A program made the translations under genes and the position numbers. From Neoarius graeffei (taxonomy: Eukaryota > Chordata > Actinopteri > Siluriformes > Ariidae), in assembly GCF_027579695.1 (NCBI RefSeq), contig NC_083577.1, positions 43,254,198 to 43,318,197 on the forward strand: DNA of 64,000 nucleotides, in the 5' to 3' direction. Positions 1 to 10,644 of the stretch are shown piece by piece. The notes beneath the pieces were generated by a model. That model was not told the origin of the DNA and ran no database searches. It saw only the letters and a program-made list of their open reading frames with translations. Positions within the stretch are counted from its first letter, which is position 1. Every line of letters starts with the position of its first letter.

Positions 1-47
1 TCTTGCTGTGAGGCGACAGCGCTAACCACTACACCACCGTGCCGCCC
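1..47 (-). mobile_element. V-SINE head, cut by window edge
   Basis: This is the tRNA-like 5' end of a V-SINE running off the left edge. The A-box and B-box lie in the inverted sequence. It is followed by a 32-bp flank (GGCAATAAAATCATGAGAG, then an A-rich run) that also follows the V-SINE at 1595-1972. Confidence 0.85.
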
Positions 48-77
48 GGGCAATAAAATCATGAGAGTAAAAAAAAT

Positions 78-405
78 AAAAACCTGTAGATGGCAGTAAT
101 CCAACACTGTGGATGCCGCTGCAGTAAAACCCAAAAGAAGAAGGTAAACCAGTACATGTGCACACGAACTTCCTCTGTCTGCTTGACTGTGCGAAGCGAG
201 CGATTTCATGCACATTATTTGTGAAGGAATCCCCTCAAATTAAATAACTTCCTAGCCATAGAATGGCCTGGGTTTTTTTTTTTTGAGATATTACAGAAAT
301 AAACATATATCACAATGACCAAATTTCAAAGGGAACTACATTTCACAGATTTTATGAAATCGAAAGGCCGTCTAGCTTTAAGGTATGAAGTGTCTTTTAA
401 TTAAT
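78..405. repeat. dispersed repeat R1, copy 1
   Basis: About 320 bp, beginning AACCTGTAGATGGCAGTAAT, matches 31966-32285 in the same orientation with scattered differences. Shared blocks include AAACCCAAAAGAAGAAG, CTTCCTCTGTCTGCTTGACT and GGAATCCCCTCAAATTAAAT. I do not recognise the family and see no convincing coding region. Confidence 0.7.
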
Positions 406-467
406 AAAAATAAAGGAAAACCATCCTCAACATTCTCCTTCCAAGGAAAACCACTGAATTAGAAGTT

Positions 468-492
468 GTGTCCAAACCTTTGACTGGTACTG
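468..492. mobile_element. solo end of a Tc1-like MITE
   Basis: The sequence GTGTCCAAACCTTTGACTGG then TACTG, followed by TA, matches the right terminal repeat of the element at 46171-46701. Only this end is visible. Confidence 0.55.
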
Positions 493-497
493 TACAA

Positions 498-830
498 CAC
501 ACACCCACACATTTGTCTCACTATCCTCGTGAGGACCTTTCATTGACAGTTAATATTGTAGTTAATTAATGCTGTGCCTGCACCTAAACCTAACCTCAGT
601 GATGAAAAGGGAACTTTTTGGCTCCCCCCCCCCCCCATTTTTGTTTAAAATAAATAAATAAATAAATAAATAACCCACAGCAATTTCCTTGTGGGGACCA
701 TCCAAATGTCCCCACAAGGTCAAAATTGCCAGATTTTACTATCCTTGTGGGGACATTTGGTCCTCGGTAGTATATAAAAACAAACACACACAATAAACCA
801 TAGCTAAGAACACTCAATGACTTTTCACAG
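498..830. repeat. GTGGGGAC hairpin repeat
   Basis: The stretch contains repeated TATCCTYGTGRGGAC motifs in both orientations. A hairpin at about 690-721 pairs CTTGTGGGGACC with GTCCCCACAAGG. A C-run and an (AAAT)n tract are also present. It resembles a dispersed fish inverted-repeat element; I cannot name it. Confidence 0.45.
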
Positions 831-1031
831 AAACCTGATGGAAAGTCTCAATCCTCAGTTCTTAATTAAGCTCCAAGACTTCATCCTTCATGTCAGAATT
901 AAGCATGACTGAGTTTGCTCAACTGGTGAACTCTGGCTCATCTTACATGAATCAAGAAAAGGAGGACCAGAACACAGCTATCAAACTTGAGACACTTCAG
1001 ATACTGGCCAAGCACTGCTTACTCCTTCAGC

Positions 1032-1562
1032 TTATAAAATATCATCCCAGTCTCTTCGCATTGCATAAATGAAAGCTGAGATGTTGCTTGCCAGCTCATA
1101 TCTGTGCTGCTGAGAGGTTGGAGAGATCATCATTTTTGTTGTTTTGTTCTTTCGATCAGAACCAACAGATTTCTTGAGACCAAGGTTAAATGAGACGATC
1201 TCAGCTGTAGCACTTTGAAGGTGTTCTTGATGTTTAAAGGGTTTTGCAGAGGAGTTTAAAAAAGCAGCTTCTGTATGGCTACATGTACAGTAGTAGCTAA
1301 GAACAGGGAAATTCCTCACTGTCTGTCTGGCACAGTCCTATCCAGCCAGTTTTTCTTGAACAACATGATCATGAGTTGCTTGTATGGTGTTCTTGACTGC
1401 TGCATGCACTAACATGACACTCTTTTCCAAGAACAAATCCTCCTGGCTCATATTCAACCACGAAAAGACTTCATTCATACAAAGACAGACACCGTGTTTA
1501 TTTGGAACCATGTGGTTCAGTGCACCCTCGCTTTTCAGAAGGTCAGGGTTCTCTATGTACAT
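1032..1562 (-). pseudogene. unrecognised coding-like remnant
   Basis: Reading leftward from about 1562, one long frame (ENPDLLKSEGALNHMVPNKH onward) is ended by a stop near 1338. A second stretch, including FNLGLKKSVGSD and QQHRYELASNISAFIYAMRR, runs to 1032. The two pieces look like one protein interrupted by a stop. The composition looks coding rather than like a known repeat. It lies inside tbc1d4 intron 1 on the same strand but matches no part of TBC1D4 that I know. It could be a decayed transposon gene or a retrocopy; I do not recognise the family. Confidence 0.3.
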
Positions 1563-1594
1563 GACCAGCTTAATGACGAAACTGGCAATAAAAT

Positions 1595-1972
1595 CTCATC
1601 TCATCTCATTATCTCTAGCCGCTTTATCCTGTTCTACAGGGTCGCAGGCAAGCTGGAGCCTATCCCAGCTGACTACGGGCGAAAGGCGGGGTACACCCTG
1701 GACAAGTCGCCAGGTCACCACAGGGCTGACACATAGACACAGACAACCATTCACACTCACATTCACACCTACGGTCAATTTAGAGTCACCAGTTAACCTA
1801 ACCTGCATGTCTTTGGACTGTGGGGGAAACCGGAGCACCCGGAGGAAACCCACGCGGACACGGGGGGGAACATGCAAACTCCACACAGAAAGGCCCTCGC
1901 CGGCCACGGGGCTCGAACCCGGACCTTCTTGCTGTGAGGCGACAGCGCTAACCACTACACCACCGTGCCGCC
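1595..1972 (-). mobile_element. V-SINE, full length
   Basis: A full element is flanked by a 12-bp target duplication TGGCAATAAAAT (1583-1594 and 1973-1984). The parts are a tRNA-like head with RNA polymerase III A- and B-boxes (B-box GGTTCGAGCCC), the V-SINE core (GGAGTTTGCATGTTCTCC to CAGTCCAAAGACATGCAGG), and a tail ending in the GATGAGATGAG type. Confidence 0.95.
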
Positions 1973-1984
1973 TGGCAATAAAAT

Positions 1985-2590
1985 CATGAGAGTAAAAAAA
2001 ATAAATAAATAAATAAAAAAATCTTTCAAATGACCTGATCTGAGGAATCACCAGTAGTTTTCATATATGGTTTCAGTCATTTGAATGTTGAGAGTTAAAT
2101 GTTGCATTGCTTGTGACATATTTTGCAGTTACTTCCAGAAAGGTCACTGTTTAAGAATGCAACATCAATGGAAAAAACATGAAGGATATTGGCAGTGTCG
2201 TGTTCTTCAATTAAGAACAATACAATCTGGAGATTGACATGTACCGTATGCATGCCCTGCACACACTCGCACTCCTGTTTCACACCACAGTTAGACTACA
2301 AGTGAGCCTAGCTCGGACTAGCAACAATCAATACAACAGTTGATGATATAACAGGTTGCAGGCATATAATAAATTTCTCTGGAGATGAACACCTGCTCAT
2401 ATCTAGAGATAACAGCCACATAACACAATAGATTTTCGTGTTCATCATTAAACTGTCAGGAGGCCATCCAGCTCAACAGTGCCAGTTTGTTTTTCACACT
2501 GCTAGTCAAACGAGGCATACCAAGGCTTTTCTCAGAAAACACACTCATTTCACTAAGAAACTTTCAGCTTTTAGAAATGGTTGTTTTACA
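1985..2590. other. non-coding intron sequence
   Basis: AT-rich unique-looking sequence inside tbc1d4 intron 1. I see no gene or recognisable repeat before the TA microsatellite. Confidence 0.5.
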
Positions 2591-2592
2591 GT

Positions 2593-2595
<3 letters not shown>

Positions 2596-2664
<69 letters not shown>
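2596..2664. repeat. (TA)n microsatellite
   Basis: About 69 bp of nearly pure TA repeat adjoin the left end of a foldback element. Confidence 0.97.
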
Positions 2665-2667
<3 letters not shown>

Positions 2668-3267
2668 TGATTCCACGCTTATGGGTACTGAAATGGGGAC
2701 ATGAACTTATTCACCTAAAACCATTTCTTTTTTTACCATCAGGTCACAAAACATGTAATCTTTAATGAATGATATGATAAAAGATAACTTTAATTTTCTG
2801 AGATGTAATAAAAACATATTTATATGCCAAAGTCAAGCCTATGAGTTCCAAAATGATGTCTGTTACATTACTTCTGTTACGATTGTCCATCTCGCGTCTG
2901 TTACAAATTAATTACAATCTAGCTATATACCATGTTAATCTTATTGAAAGAATGTGTATGTTTATTCTACTACACATGTTTATTAATTATATTTGCTAAA
3001 ACATCACCTTCCTATGTTTCAAAAAGTAATTCTACATTGTTAAAATTGAGAATATATATGTCCACAACACTTCTGTTACGTTCTGACTTTGGCATATAAA
3101 TATGTTTTTATTACATCTCAGAAAATTAAAGTTATCTTTTAACATATCATTCATTAAAGATTACATGTTTTGTGACCTGATGGTAAAAAAAAGAAAAATG
3201 GTTTTAGGTGAATTTTTAAAAATAAGTTCATGTCCCCATTTCAGTACCCATAAGCGTGGAATCACTC
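2665..3267. mobile_element. foldback MITE with ~175-bp arms
   Basis: The left arm (2665-2835, starting GAGTGATTCCACGCTTATGG) returns inverted at 3084-3267 with few mismatches and a 13-bp insertion. TA repeat lies on both sides, consistent with a TA target. The 250-bp middle carries four copies of TCTGTTAC. No coding region is visible, so it is probably a non-autonomous Tc1/mariner-type element. Confidence 0.85.

Positions 3268-3305
<38 letters not shown>
3268..3305. repeat. (TA)n(CA)n microsatellite
   Basis: A short TA run passes into a CA run between the foldback MITE and the Tc1 copy that follows. Confidence 0.9.
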
Positions 3306-3306
<1 letters not shown>

Positions 3307-4600
3307 GCTCAGCGTAAATGAGTACACCTTTGAAAAGTAGCATGTTAAACAATATCTCAGTGAACACAAACAATTTCCAAAATGTTGAAAAGACAAAGTT
3401 TAATATAACATCTGTTTAACTTATAACGTGAAAGTAAGGTTAATAATATAAACTTAGATTACACATTTTTCAATTTTACTCAAATTAGGGTGGTGCAAAA
3501 ATGAGTACACTCCACAACAAAAACTACTACATCTAGTAATTTGTATAGCCTCCATGATTTGTAATGACAGCACCAAGTCTTCTAGGCATGGAATGAACAA
3601 GTTGGTGACATTTTGCAACATCAATCTTTTTCCATTCTTCAACAATGATCTCTTTTAGTAACTGGATGCTGGATGGAGAGTGATGCTCAACTTGTCTCTT
3701 CAGAATTCCCCAAAGAAAATAACTTCTTTACACCACAAAGGTGAAGGCTACAAGAAGATCAGCAAAACTTTACTTATCAGTCAGAATACTGTAGCAAAAG
3801 TGGTACAAAAATTTAAGAAAGATGGAACTGCAACCATCTCACAGAGACATCCAGATCGTCCACGGAAGTTAACACCTCGACAGGAGCATCTTCTGATGAG
3901 AAGGGTTGAAGAAAATCGGCATGCAAGTTCACTGCAGTTATCTAAAGTAGAAGAAAGCCAAACTGGGGTGACTATTTCCCGTGACACAATACGGGATTTT
4001 TAAAGGGTTTTTTAAAAACCTGCCTAGAGTTTGCCAGGGCCCATGCTGACAAAGATGAAGACTACTGGGACTCTATACTCTGGAGTGATGAGACCAAGAT
4101 AAATGTTTTTAGAACTGATGGCTTCAAAACTGTATGGCGTCGCAAAGGTGAGGAATACAAATAAATATGCATGGTGCCTACAGTGAAACATGGTGGTGGC
4201 AGTGTCCTTATGTGGGGCTGCATGAGTGCTGCTGGTGTCGGGGAGCTGCATTTCATTGATGGCATCATGAATTCACAGACGTATTGCTCTATACTGAAAG
4301 AGGAGATGCTACCATCACTCCGTGCCCTTGGTCGTCGTGTACTTTTCCAACATGACAATGATCCTAAACACACATCTAAGGCCACTGTTGGATTTCTGAA
4401 GAAGAACAGGGTGAAAGTGATTCAGTGGCCAAGTATGTCTCCTGATCTGAACCCAATCGAACACCTATGGGGGAATTCTGAAGAGATAAGTTGAGCATCA
4501 CTCTCCATCCAGCATCCAGTCACTAAAAGAGGTCATTGTTGAAGAATGGAAAAAGATTGATGTTGCAAAATGTCACCAACTTGTTCATTCCATGCCTATT
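3306..4600 (+). mobile_element. Tc1-like element, long-TIR family, copy 1
   Basis: This copy is close to the element at 46974-49572. The left end (CTCAGCGTAAATGAGTACAC) starts a roughly 400-bp terminal repeat that includes, inverted, the 3' end of the transposase gene. The right end stops in a CA repeat at about 4600, so the right terminal repeat is mostly lost. Transposase pieces run left to right from 3680 to 4494, with a disrupted joint near 3990-4030 and a reading-frame end right after the LWG motif. Confidence 0.9.
3680..4494 (+). pseudogene. Tc1-like transposase remnant (DD34E)
   Basis: The first piece (3680-4003) has the paired-like helix-turn-helix region ([20 protein letters not shown]) and RPRKLTPRQ. 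The second piece (from 4024 in other frames, then 4171-4494) has [27 protein letters not shown] and [11 protein letters not shown]. All three catalytic acidic residues can be found, but the gene has at least one frame break and a deletion in the middle, plus a stop near 4163. After LWG the frame ends at once because of a five-G run shared with the copy at 47.4 kb. Confidence 0.85.
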
Positions 4601-4604
4601 ATGC

Positions 4605-4631
4605 ACACACACACACACACACACACACACC
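4605..4631. repeat. (CA)n microsatellite
   Basis: CA run between two Tc1-like fragments. Confidence 0.95.
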
Positions 4632-5116
4632 AAATCAACCATAACATTAAAATCACTGATGAGTGAAGTGAATAACATTTGATTATCTCATTACAATCAG
4701 TGACACCTGTCAAGGAGTGGGATATATAGGGCAGCAAGAGAACAGTCAGTTCTCGAAATCAATGTGCTGGGAGCAGGAAAAATGGGCAAGCATAAAGATC
4801 TGAGTGATTTTGACAAGGGCCCAATTGTGATGGCTAGATGACTGGTTCTGAGCATCTCCAAAATGGCACATCTTGTGGGGTGTTCCCGGTATGCAGTGGT
4901 TTTGTACCTACCAAAAGTGTTCCAAGGAAGGACAACTGGTGAACTGGTGACAGGGTCATGGGTGTCGAAGGCTCATTGATTCACATGGGTCCACTCCCAC
5001 AGAAGAGCTACTGTAGCACAAACTGATGAAAAAGTTACTGTTGGCTAAAACAAAAGTGTCAGCATTAACTTTTTCAGCAGTTTGTCAGTGCTTTTAATTT
5101 TATGGCCGATCGGTGT
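4629..5116 (+). mobile_element. deleted Tc1-like element
   Basis: Ends resemble the common fish ACACCGATCAGCCATAACATT-type terminal repeat: CAAATCAACCATAACATTAA on the left, and TTTTATGGCCGATCGGTGTA on the right. Internal frames give a decayed transposase N-terminus (MGKHKDLSDFDKG, SISKMAHLVGCSRYAV, RRATVAQ) with several stops. The catalytic part is missing. Confidence 0.7.
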
Positions 5117-5570
5117 ATATAATATACACTTTTGGCGGCAGAGCATTTGCTGGTATCTGTGGCAAATGAATCCAATAGGATCCATGGTACAGCCACCTCG
5201 GTGGCTTGTAGAGGAACCAGTATGACAGCCAATGGATGGTATCGACCAACTAGGGCAGCCTCCTTATCAACAAAGTCTGAACTCTTGTGAACCTTTTGGT
5301 ATCAGATTTTGTGGCACGACACCGTATGCCTTACCACTGTGCAAGGCGTGTTCTTGCCTTAAGGCCCATAAATGACCTTGTCCAAATTAAACCTCCCAAA
5401 CAATCATTGAATCGACAGACAGCCAAAAAAGAAGCAGCATACTTTTAAAGTGCACCAATGCAAATCAAATCAATCAGGTTTTGTTTTAATATGATCTTGT
5501 AGAATTGTAAGTAACTTTGAATGACTGATAAAATTATGAAAGAATGTTACTGCCTTCACAAAATATGCAT
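5117..5570. other. unassigned sequence
   Basis: Intronic sequence with no recognised gene. It may contain the tail of an older transposon, but I cannot support a call. Confidence 0.4.
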
Positions 5571-5578
5571 TTCTTCTT

Positions 5579-5898
5579 CCATCCATTATCTGTAGCTGCT
5601 TATCCTGTTCTACAGGGTCGTAGGCAAGCTGAAGCCTATCCCAGCTGACTATGGGTGAGAGGCGGGGTACACCCTGGACAAGTCGCCAGGTCATCACAGG
5701 GCTGACACACTCACGGTCAATTTAGAGCCACCAATTAACCTAACCTGCATGCCTTTGAACTGTAGGAGGAAAAGCCACGCAGACATGGGGAGAATATGCA
5801 GACTCCACACAGACAGGCCCTTGTCTGCTACTGGGCTCGAACCCAGAACCTTCTTGCTGTGAGGCAACAGTGCTAGCCACTGCGCCACCGTACCGCCC
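5579..5898 (-). mobile_element. V-SINE, older GGATGGATGG-tail type
   Basis: The head, core and tail are recognisable but diverged. The tail reads ATCCATTATCTGTAGCTGCT rather than the younger CATCTCATTATCTCTAGCC. Flanks share a CATTTCTTCTTC duplication. Confidence 0.88.
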
Positions 5899-6481
5899 AC
5901 ATTTCTTCTTCTTCTTGATAAAAATGATTTGAAGGTCAGTGTGTCCATCCCAAGCTTTACTTTTCAATTGGGTTTTGAACAGCAAAAAAAAAAAAAAAAA
6001 TAGTGCCCAAGCACTTTAGTTTTAATAATAGCATTAGTGTTACATTTAAAGCAGTTTTGCTGTCTCATATACTAGTGCATCTCAAAAAATTAGAATACCA
6101 TGAAAAAGTTCCTTTTTTTCATAATTTAATTCAAAAAGGTAAACTTTCATATATTCATTACATGTAAAGTGAAATATTTAAAGCCTTTTTTGTTTTAATT
6201 TTGATGATTATGGCTTATAGCTCATGAAAATCAGAAATCTAGTATCTCAAATTATTAGAATATTCCCTAAGATCAATCAAAAAAGGATTTACAATACAGA
6301 AATGTCCAACTTCTGAAAAGTATATTCATTTATACACTCAGTACTTGGTTGGGGCTCCTTTACCATGAATTGCTGTATCAATGCGGTGTGGCATGGAGGT
6401 GATCAGTCTGTGGCACTGCTGAGGTGTTATTGAAGCCCAGGTTGCTTTGATAGTGGCCTTCAGCGTATCTGTATTTTTGGG

Positions 6482-7279
6482 TCAGGTGTTTCTCATCTTC
6501 CTCTTGACAATACCCCATAGATTCTCTATGGGGTTCAGGTCAGGCAAGTTGGCTGGCCAATCAAACACAGTAATATCATGGTCAGCAAACCATTTGGTAG
6601 TAGTTTTGGCACTGTGGGTAGGTGCTAAGTCCTGCTGGAAAAGGAAATCAGCATCTCCAAAAAGATCGTCAGCAGATGGAAGCATGAAGTACTCTAAAAT
6701 CTCCTGGTAGATGGCTGTGTTGACTTTGGACTTGATAAAATATAGTGGACCAACACCAGCAGATGACATGGCACCCCAAATCATCACAGACTGTGGAAAC
6801 TTCACACTGGGCTTCAAACACCTTGGATTCTGTGCCTCTCCACTCTTCCTCCAGACTTTAGAACCGTGATTTCCAAATTAAATGCAAAATGTACTTTCAT
6901 CTGAAAAGAGGACTTTGGACCACTGAGCAACAGTCCATTTCTTTCTCTCCTTAGCCCAGACAAGACACTTCTGACATTGTCTCTGGCTCAGGAGTAGCTT
7001 GATATTAGGAATGCAAAAGTTGTATCCCCTTTCTTGAAGATGTCTGTTCGTGATGGGTCTTGATACATTGACACCAGCCTCAGTCCACTCCTTGTGAAGC
7101 TCTCCCAAGTTCTTGAATGAACTTTTCTTGACAATCCTCTCAAGACTGCGGCCATCCCTGTTGCTTGTGCACCTTTTCCAGCCACCCTTTTCAGGAATGA
7201 CCTTCTGTGGCTTACCCTCCTTGTGGAGGGCATCAGTGATCATCTTCTGGACAACAGTCAAGTCAGTAGTCTTCCCCAT
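6482..7279 (-). pseudogene. Tc1-like transposase, broken
   Basis: The N-terminal piece from 7279 reads MGKTTDLTVVQKMITDALHK, then the DNA-binding region and [11 protein letters not shown] (first catalytic D). A second piece from about 6817 has [30 protein letters not shown] (second D) and [12 protein letters not shown] (E, spacing 34). The frame changes between them near 6820-6880, and a stop follows KRKMRNT while homology continues leftward. Confidence 0.88.
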
Positions 7280-7440
7280 GATTGTGGTTGTGTGTACTGA
7301 ACTAGACCAAGAGATACACTGTGTTCATACTGTTTTACTCAAACTCGAAATGAAATATTCTAATATTCTGAGATGGGGTTTTTTTTAAATGTTTTTGTAC
7401 TGTATGTCATACTGATTAAAATTAAAATAGAAAAATGCTT

Positions 7441-8448
7441 GGGGCGGCACGGTGGTGTAGTGGTTAGCGCTGTCGCCTCACAGCAAGAAGGTCTGGGTTC
7501 GAGCCCCGTGGCCGGCGAGGGCCTTTCTGTGTGGAGTTTGCATGTTCTCCCCGTGGGTTTCCCCCACAGTCCAAAGACATGCAGGTTAGGTTAACTGGTG
7601 ACTCTATTGCCACTTTTCCACTACCAACGCGGCTGAGTCGGGCTGAGTCGAGCTGAGTGGGGCTGTTGGAGTTGCATTTCGACTACAACCGCGCTGAACC
7701 GTGCTGGCTGGAAGTGGGTGGACACATTGGGTGGAGTTAGCGAAAGTGGGTGGACGTCACGTGATGTCATTAGGCGGCGCAACCAGTGACATCAGTGACC
7801 TTTTAAGCGGTAGTCTCACGACCTGGATAGTAAACAATAAACATGGAGGACATGGAGTCGTTAGTGTTGCTGGTCTTGGTGCTGTGGCTTGTTGTCACCG
7901 ACAACACCAACAGATACTGGCAAGAGCGTATAGATGAGGCGAGGCGCATAAGGCTTCAGAAATTCTCGTAATTCGTAATTCTTCTTCTTCTGGGTTTACG
8001 GTGTTTACAGATCCCAGCGTGCTCGCGGGGCGTGTGTGGGCATGTGAGGACACTCCTCCTCACCAATCAGTGCACAGGGGAGTGTCTCCTCACACCCCTA
8101 GCCCCACTCGGCTCGGTTTGGCTCGCTTCAGCCCCACTCCAAAACCGTGCGAGTTTTGGGTGCTGAGTCGGGCTGAAGCGAGCTGAGTCGTGCTGCTCTG
8201 AGGTAGTCGAAACGCAAGCCGTGTCGGGCTGAAGTGAGCTGAAAATGGGTAGTGGAAAAGGGCCATAAATTGACCGTAGGTGTGAATGTGAGTGTGAATG
8301 GTTGTCTATGTGTCAGCCCTGCGATGACCTGGCGACTTGTCCAGGGTGTACCCCGCCTTTCGCCCGTAGTCAGCTGGGATAGGCTCCAGCTTGCCTGCGA
8401 CCCTGTAGAAGGATAAAGCGGCTAGAGATAATGAGATGAATGAGATGA
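7441..8448 (+). mobile_element. V-SINE interrupted by a MITE
   Basis: The head and core lie at 7441-7606 and the tail at 8266-8448. The 3' end is GATAATGAGATGAATGAGATG. Its insertion into the Tc1 removed a short piece of host sequence compared with the sister Tc1 at 60.2 kb. Confidence 0.92.
7607..8265. mobile_element. non-autonomous inverted-repeat transposon, 659 bp
   Basis: Terminal repeats TTGCCACTTTTCCACTACC and the inverse of TGGCCCTTTTCCACTACC are flanked by TA on both sides. Removing the element restores the V-SINE sequence GACTCTAAATTGACC. The body is full of GGCTGAGTCGGGCTGAG motifs. A short frame near 7843 reads MEDMESLVLLVLVLWLVV, reminiscent of the start of PIF/Harbinger transposases, but this is weak. 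Confidence 0.8.
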
Positions 8449-8503
8449 GTCTATAATATATAACATTTTCACTTTCTTAAATAACTGATGGAAAATATTG
8501 AAC

Positions 8504-8863
8504 TCATCTCATTATCTCTAGCTGCTTTATCCTGTTCGACAGGGTCGCAGGCAAGCTGGATCCTATCCCAGCTGACTACGGGCGAAAGGCGGGTTACACC
8601 CTGGACAAGTCGCCAGGTCATCACAGGGCTGACACATAGACACAGACAACCATTCACACCTACGGTCAATTTAGAGTCATCAGTTAACCTACCCTGCATG
8701 TCTTTGGACTGTGGGGGAAACCGGAGCACCCGGAGGAAACCCACGCGGACACGGGGAGAACATGCAAACTCCATACAGAAAGGCCCTCGCCGGCCACGGG
8801 GCTTGAACCCGGACCTTTTTGCTGTGAGGCGACAGCGCTAACCACTACACCACCGTGCCGCCC
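8504..8863 (-). mobile_element. V-SINE with 12-bp target duplication
   Basis: Flanked by AAAATATTGAAC at 8492-8503 and 8864-8875. It is inserted into the right part of the Tc1 element in opposite orientation to the other V-SINE there. Confidence 0.95.
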
Positions 8864-9008
8864 AAAATATTGAACTTTTTCACAATATTCTAATTTTTTG
8901 AGATGCACTAGTATAGTCTTAGTCTTTTGGTGCAAGTAATTTACACCCAAAATGTTGAAAAACACTGAAATGCATTTGGAGGTTTCATTTAATCCTGTGC
9001 AAGCTGCA

Positions 9009-9010
<2 letters not shown>

Positions 9011-9069
<59 letters not shown>
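9011..9069. repeat. (TG)n microsatellite
   Basis: About 59 bp of TG repeat. Confidence 0.97.
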
Positions 9070-9070
<1 letters not shown>

Positions 9071-9276
9071 CCAGAGTCCGTGCTGATGACGCGTGAATGA
9101 TAAATGAATCATCAGAAAACCTCTTGGCTGATGATATTTGATTGTCTTCATCACGAGCAGCGCCATGTGGAAGCTACACTTTCACGTGCAACGACCATAT
9201 TTTTATATGAACAAGGCAGCTCTGATTATTAGGGAATTAGAAAACCAGACAACATAGGTAATGGGGGGGCACGCAC

Positions 9277-9657
9277 CTGGTCTGGGTCGCACGCCTTGAA
9301 CACATGGCAGGCCATTTCGCACTCCGGGTCGTCCGGCTGGCTGCGGATGAGGTAGGCGAAGTAGGCGAGGTCATGACTGTTATGGATGAAGCGCGAGATG
9401 CACTGCGCTTTGTGCTCGAATATGAAGACGGACGAGCTGCTGCTGTTGGCAGGCACGCAGCGGATCGTAGGAGGGCTGAGGGAGAGCTGGACCTGGCGAG
9501 CCTGAGCCGGACCGGACTCGCTCTTCCTACGGATTTCAGCCACCAGCCAGGGCAGCATGGGCAGCGTGGTGCGGCGGTCCAGCGCGCTGCAGCCCACATA
9601 CCACAGCGAGAAGCTCCTGTCTTTCCCTTTCTTCCCTTTGTCCTCCACTCCCTCCAT
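9277..9657 (-). CDS. tbc1d4: TBC1 domain family member 4, first coding exon
   Basis: TBC1D4 (AS160) is a Rab GTPase-activating protein phosphorylated by Akt that controls GLUT4 vesicle traffic. Only the first exon is here: 127 codons starting at an ATG and ending in phase 0 at the donor CAG|GTGCGT. It encodes the start of the first phosphotyrosine-binding domain. Diagnostic stretches are [47 protein letters not shown] and QPDDPE. They match TBC1D4 better than the paralogue TBC1D1. The N-terminal leader ([14 protein letters not shown]) is shorter than in human, and the linker before VFIF is also short, with a serine run. The C-terminal PTB, TBC and other exons must lie left of the window. The exon is markedly more GC-rich than its surroundings. 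Adjacent commd6, same strand, is also its neighbour in human. Confidence 0.93.
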
Positions 9658-10640
9658 CTCAACTCGGCGAAGACAAAATGAAACTCTAAACCAGCTGGAT
9701 CTCAGTTGTGCAACAAATCACATAGAGTGTGTGTGTGTGTGTGTGTGTCCCGTCTCAAACAGCTTTCTGCTCTCTCTCAAGTATGTAAAATGTTCTGAGG
9801 CGCTCAGAGCAGCAGGGGCCCCGCATGGAGCTGGAACAACAGAGTTGCACTTTTTTTTTCTTCTTTCCCCTACAGAAATAAGTCGTTTCTGGTTTTCTCC
9901 AGACACCTCGAATTAATTTCACGCCTACAAACCGCGTCCATGCTGAAGGATGAAGGGCAGGGCTGCAGTACGAGTGCGAGGAGAAGAAAATAGTGAAGTT
10001 ATCGCACTGAAACGTGGCGACTCAAGTGTGTGTGCAAACACAACACACAATACAACACAAACAGTGTGGAGTCTCCTCCAGGCTGAACACACGACGCTGA
10101 CAACTCGTATACTCCAGCAGACACTCTTCTCTGTAGGCACTACTTTAGTTTGTTATTCTTTAGTATACTGGGCGTCGTTATATTTTGCTTTGTTTGTTCT
10201 TCTTCTTTCCTTTCGCTACTATTGACAGCAGCAGCGTAGCAACGTTCTCCTCTGCCTGCCAGGCTGCAGCTCCAGGAGGCGTGGCTCTGACCAGGGAATG
10301 GGCGGAACCCGTGCACACTTCTCACAAACGCTTCCCGTCCCAAATCAAGCTCGATCAGACTGTTTATCGAACCGAATACTATTTATTGCGGTAGTGTGCT
10401 GTTTTGCACGCAGCCCAGGGACCAGCGAAGAATGCGCTACACATGTGCAGTCTCAGCTCCTGCATACCGTTTATAAAACAATCCTAACCCTGAATCAGTA
10501 ACCAAATTCATTTTTAAACAGCTAAGCTACTGAAAGGCTAGAAGCTTCCAACAACTCAAAAATACATTCGTTTTAATGACGTTTTTCAGAGGCGTGGCCA
10601 TAAAAGGGCTCTGTCGTCGAAGGGGCGGAGTCATGACCAA
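9658..10640 (-). promoter_or_regulatory. tbc1d4 5' UTR and promoter region (inferred)
   Basis: Moderately GC-rich sequence upstream of the tbc1d4 start codon holds a CA/TG microsatellite (9727-9747) and mixed CpG-containing stretches to about 10350. I see no clear TATA box. The transcription start cannot be placed by eye. Confidence 0.45.
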
Positions 10641-10644
10641 AAAT

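Larger units (their letters stand above)
6072..8911 (-). mobile_element. Tc1-like element (CTAGTGCATCTC family), nested
   Basis: Terminal repeats begin CTAGTGCATCTCAAAAAATT on the left and end with the inverse, GAGATGCACTAG, on the right. TA lies on both sides. Removing two V-SINEs (one with its own insert) leaves about 1.46 kb, a normal Tc1 size. The copy at 58883-60316 is the same family without these insertions and shows the empty sites. Confidence 0.9.

Noticed and set aside
890-1072. Plus-strand 60-codon frame MSELSMTEFAQLVNSGSSYM
   Set aside because: Partly opposite the minus-strand coding-like remnant, with no splice context or recognised motif; not enough to call a gene.
2438-2704. 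Open frame through the TA microsatellite (Ile-Tyr repeats)
   Set aside because: Low-complexity artefact of TA repeat; the same holds for the frame at 61596-61907.
7441-7520. tRNA genes at V-SINE heads (A-box and GGTTCGAGCCC B-box)
   Set aside because: Every such head continues into the V-SINE core and does not fold as a complete tRNA; these are SINE promoters.
9304-9681. 125-codon plus-strand frame rich in Ala and Arg
   Set aside because: Antisense of the GC-rich tbc1d4 exon, where stop codons are rare by composition.
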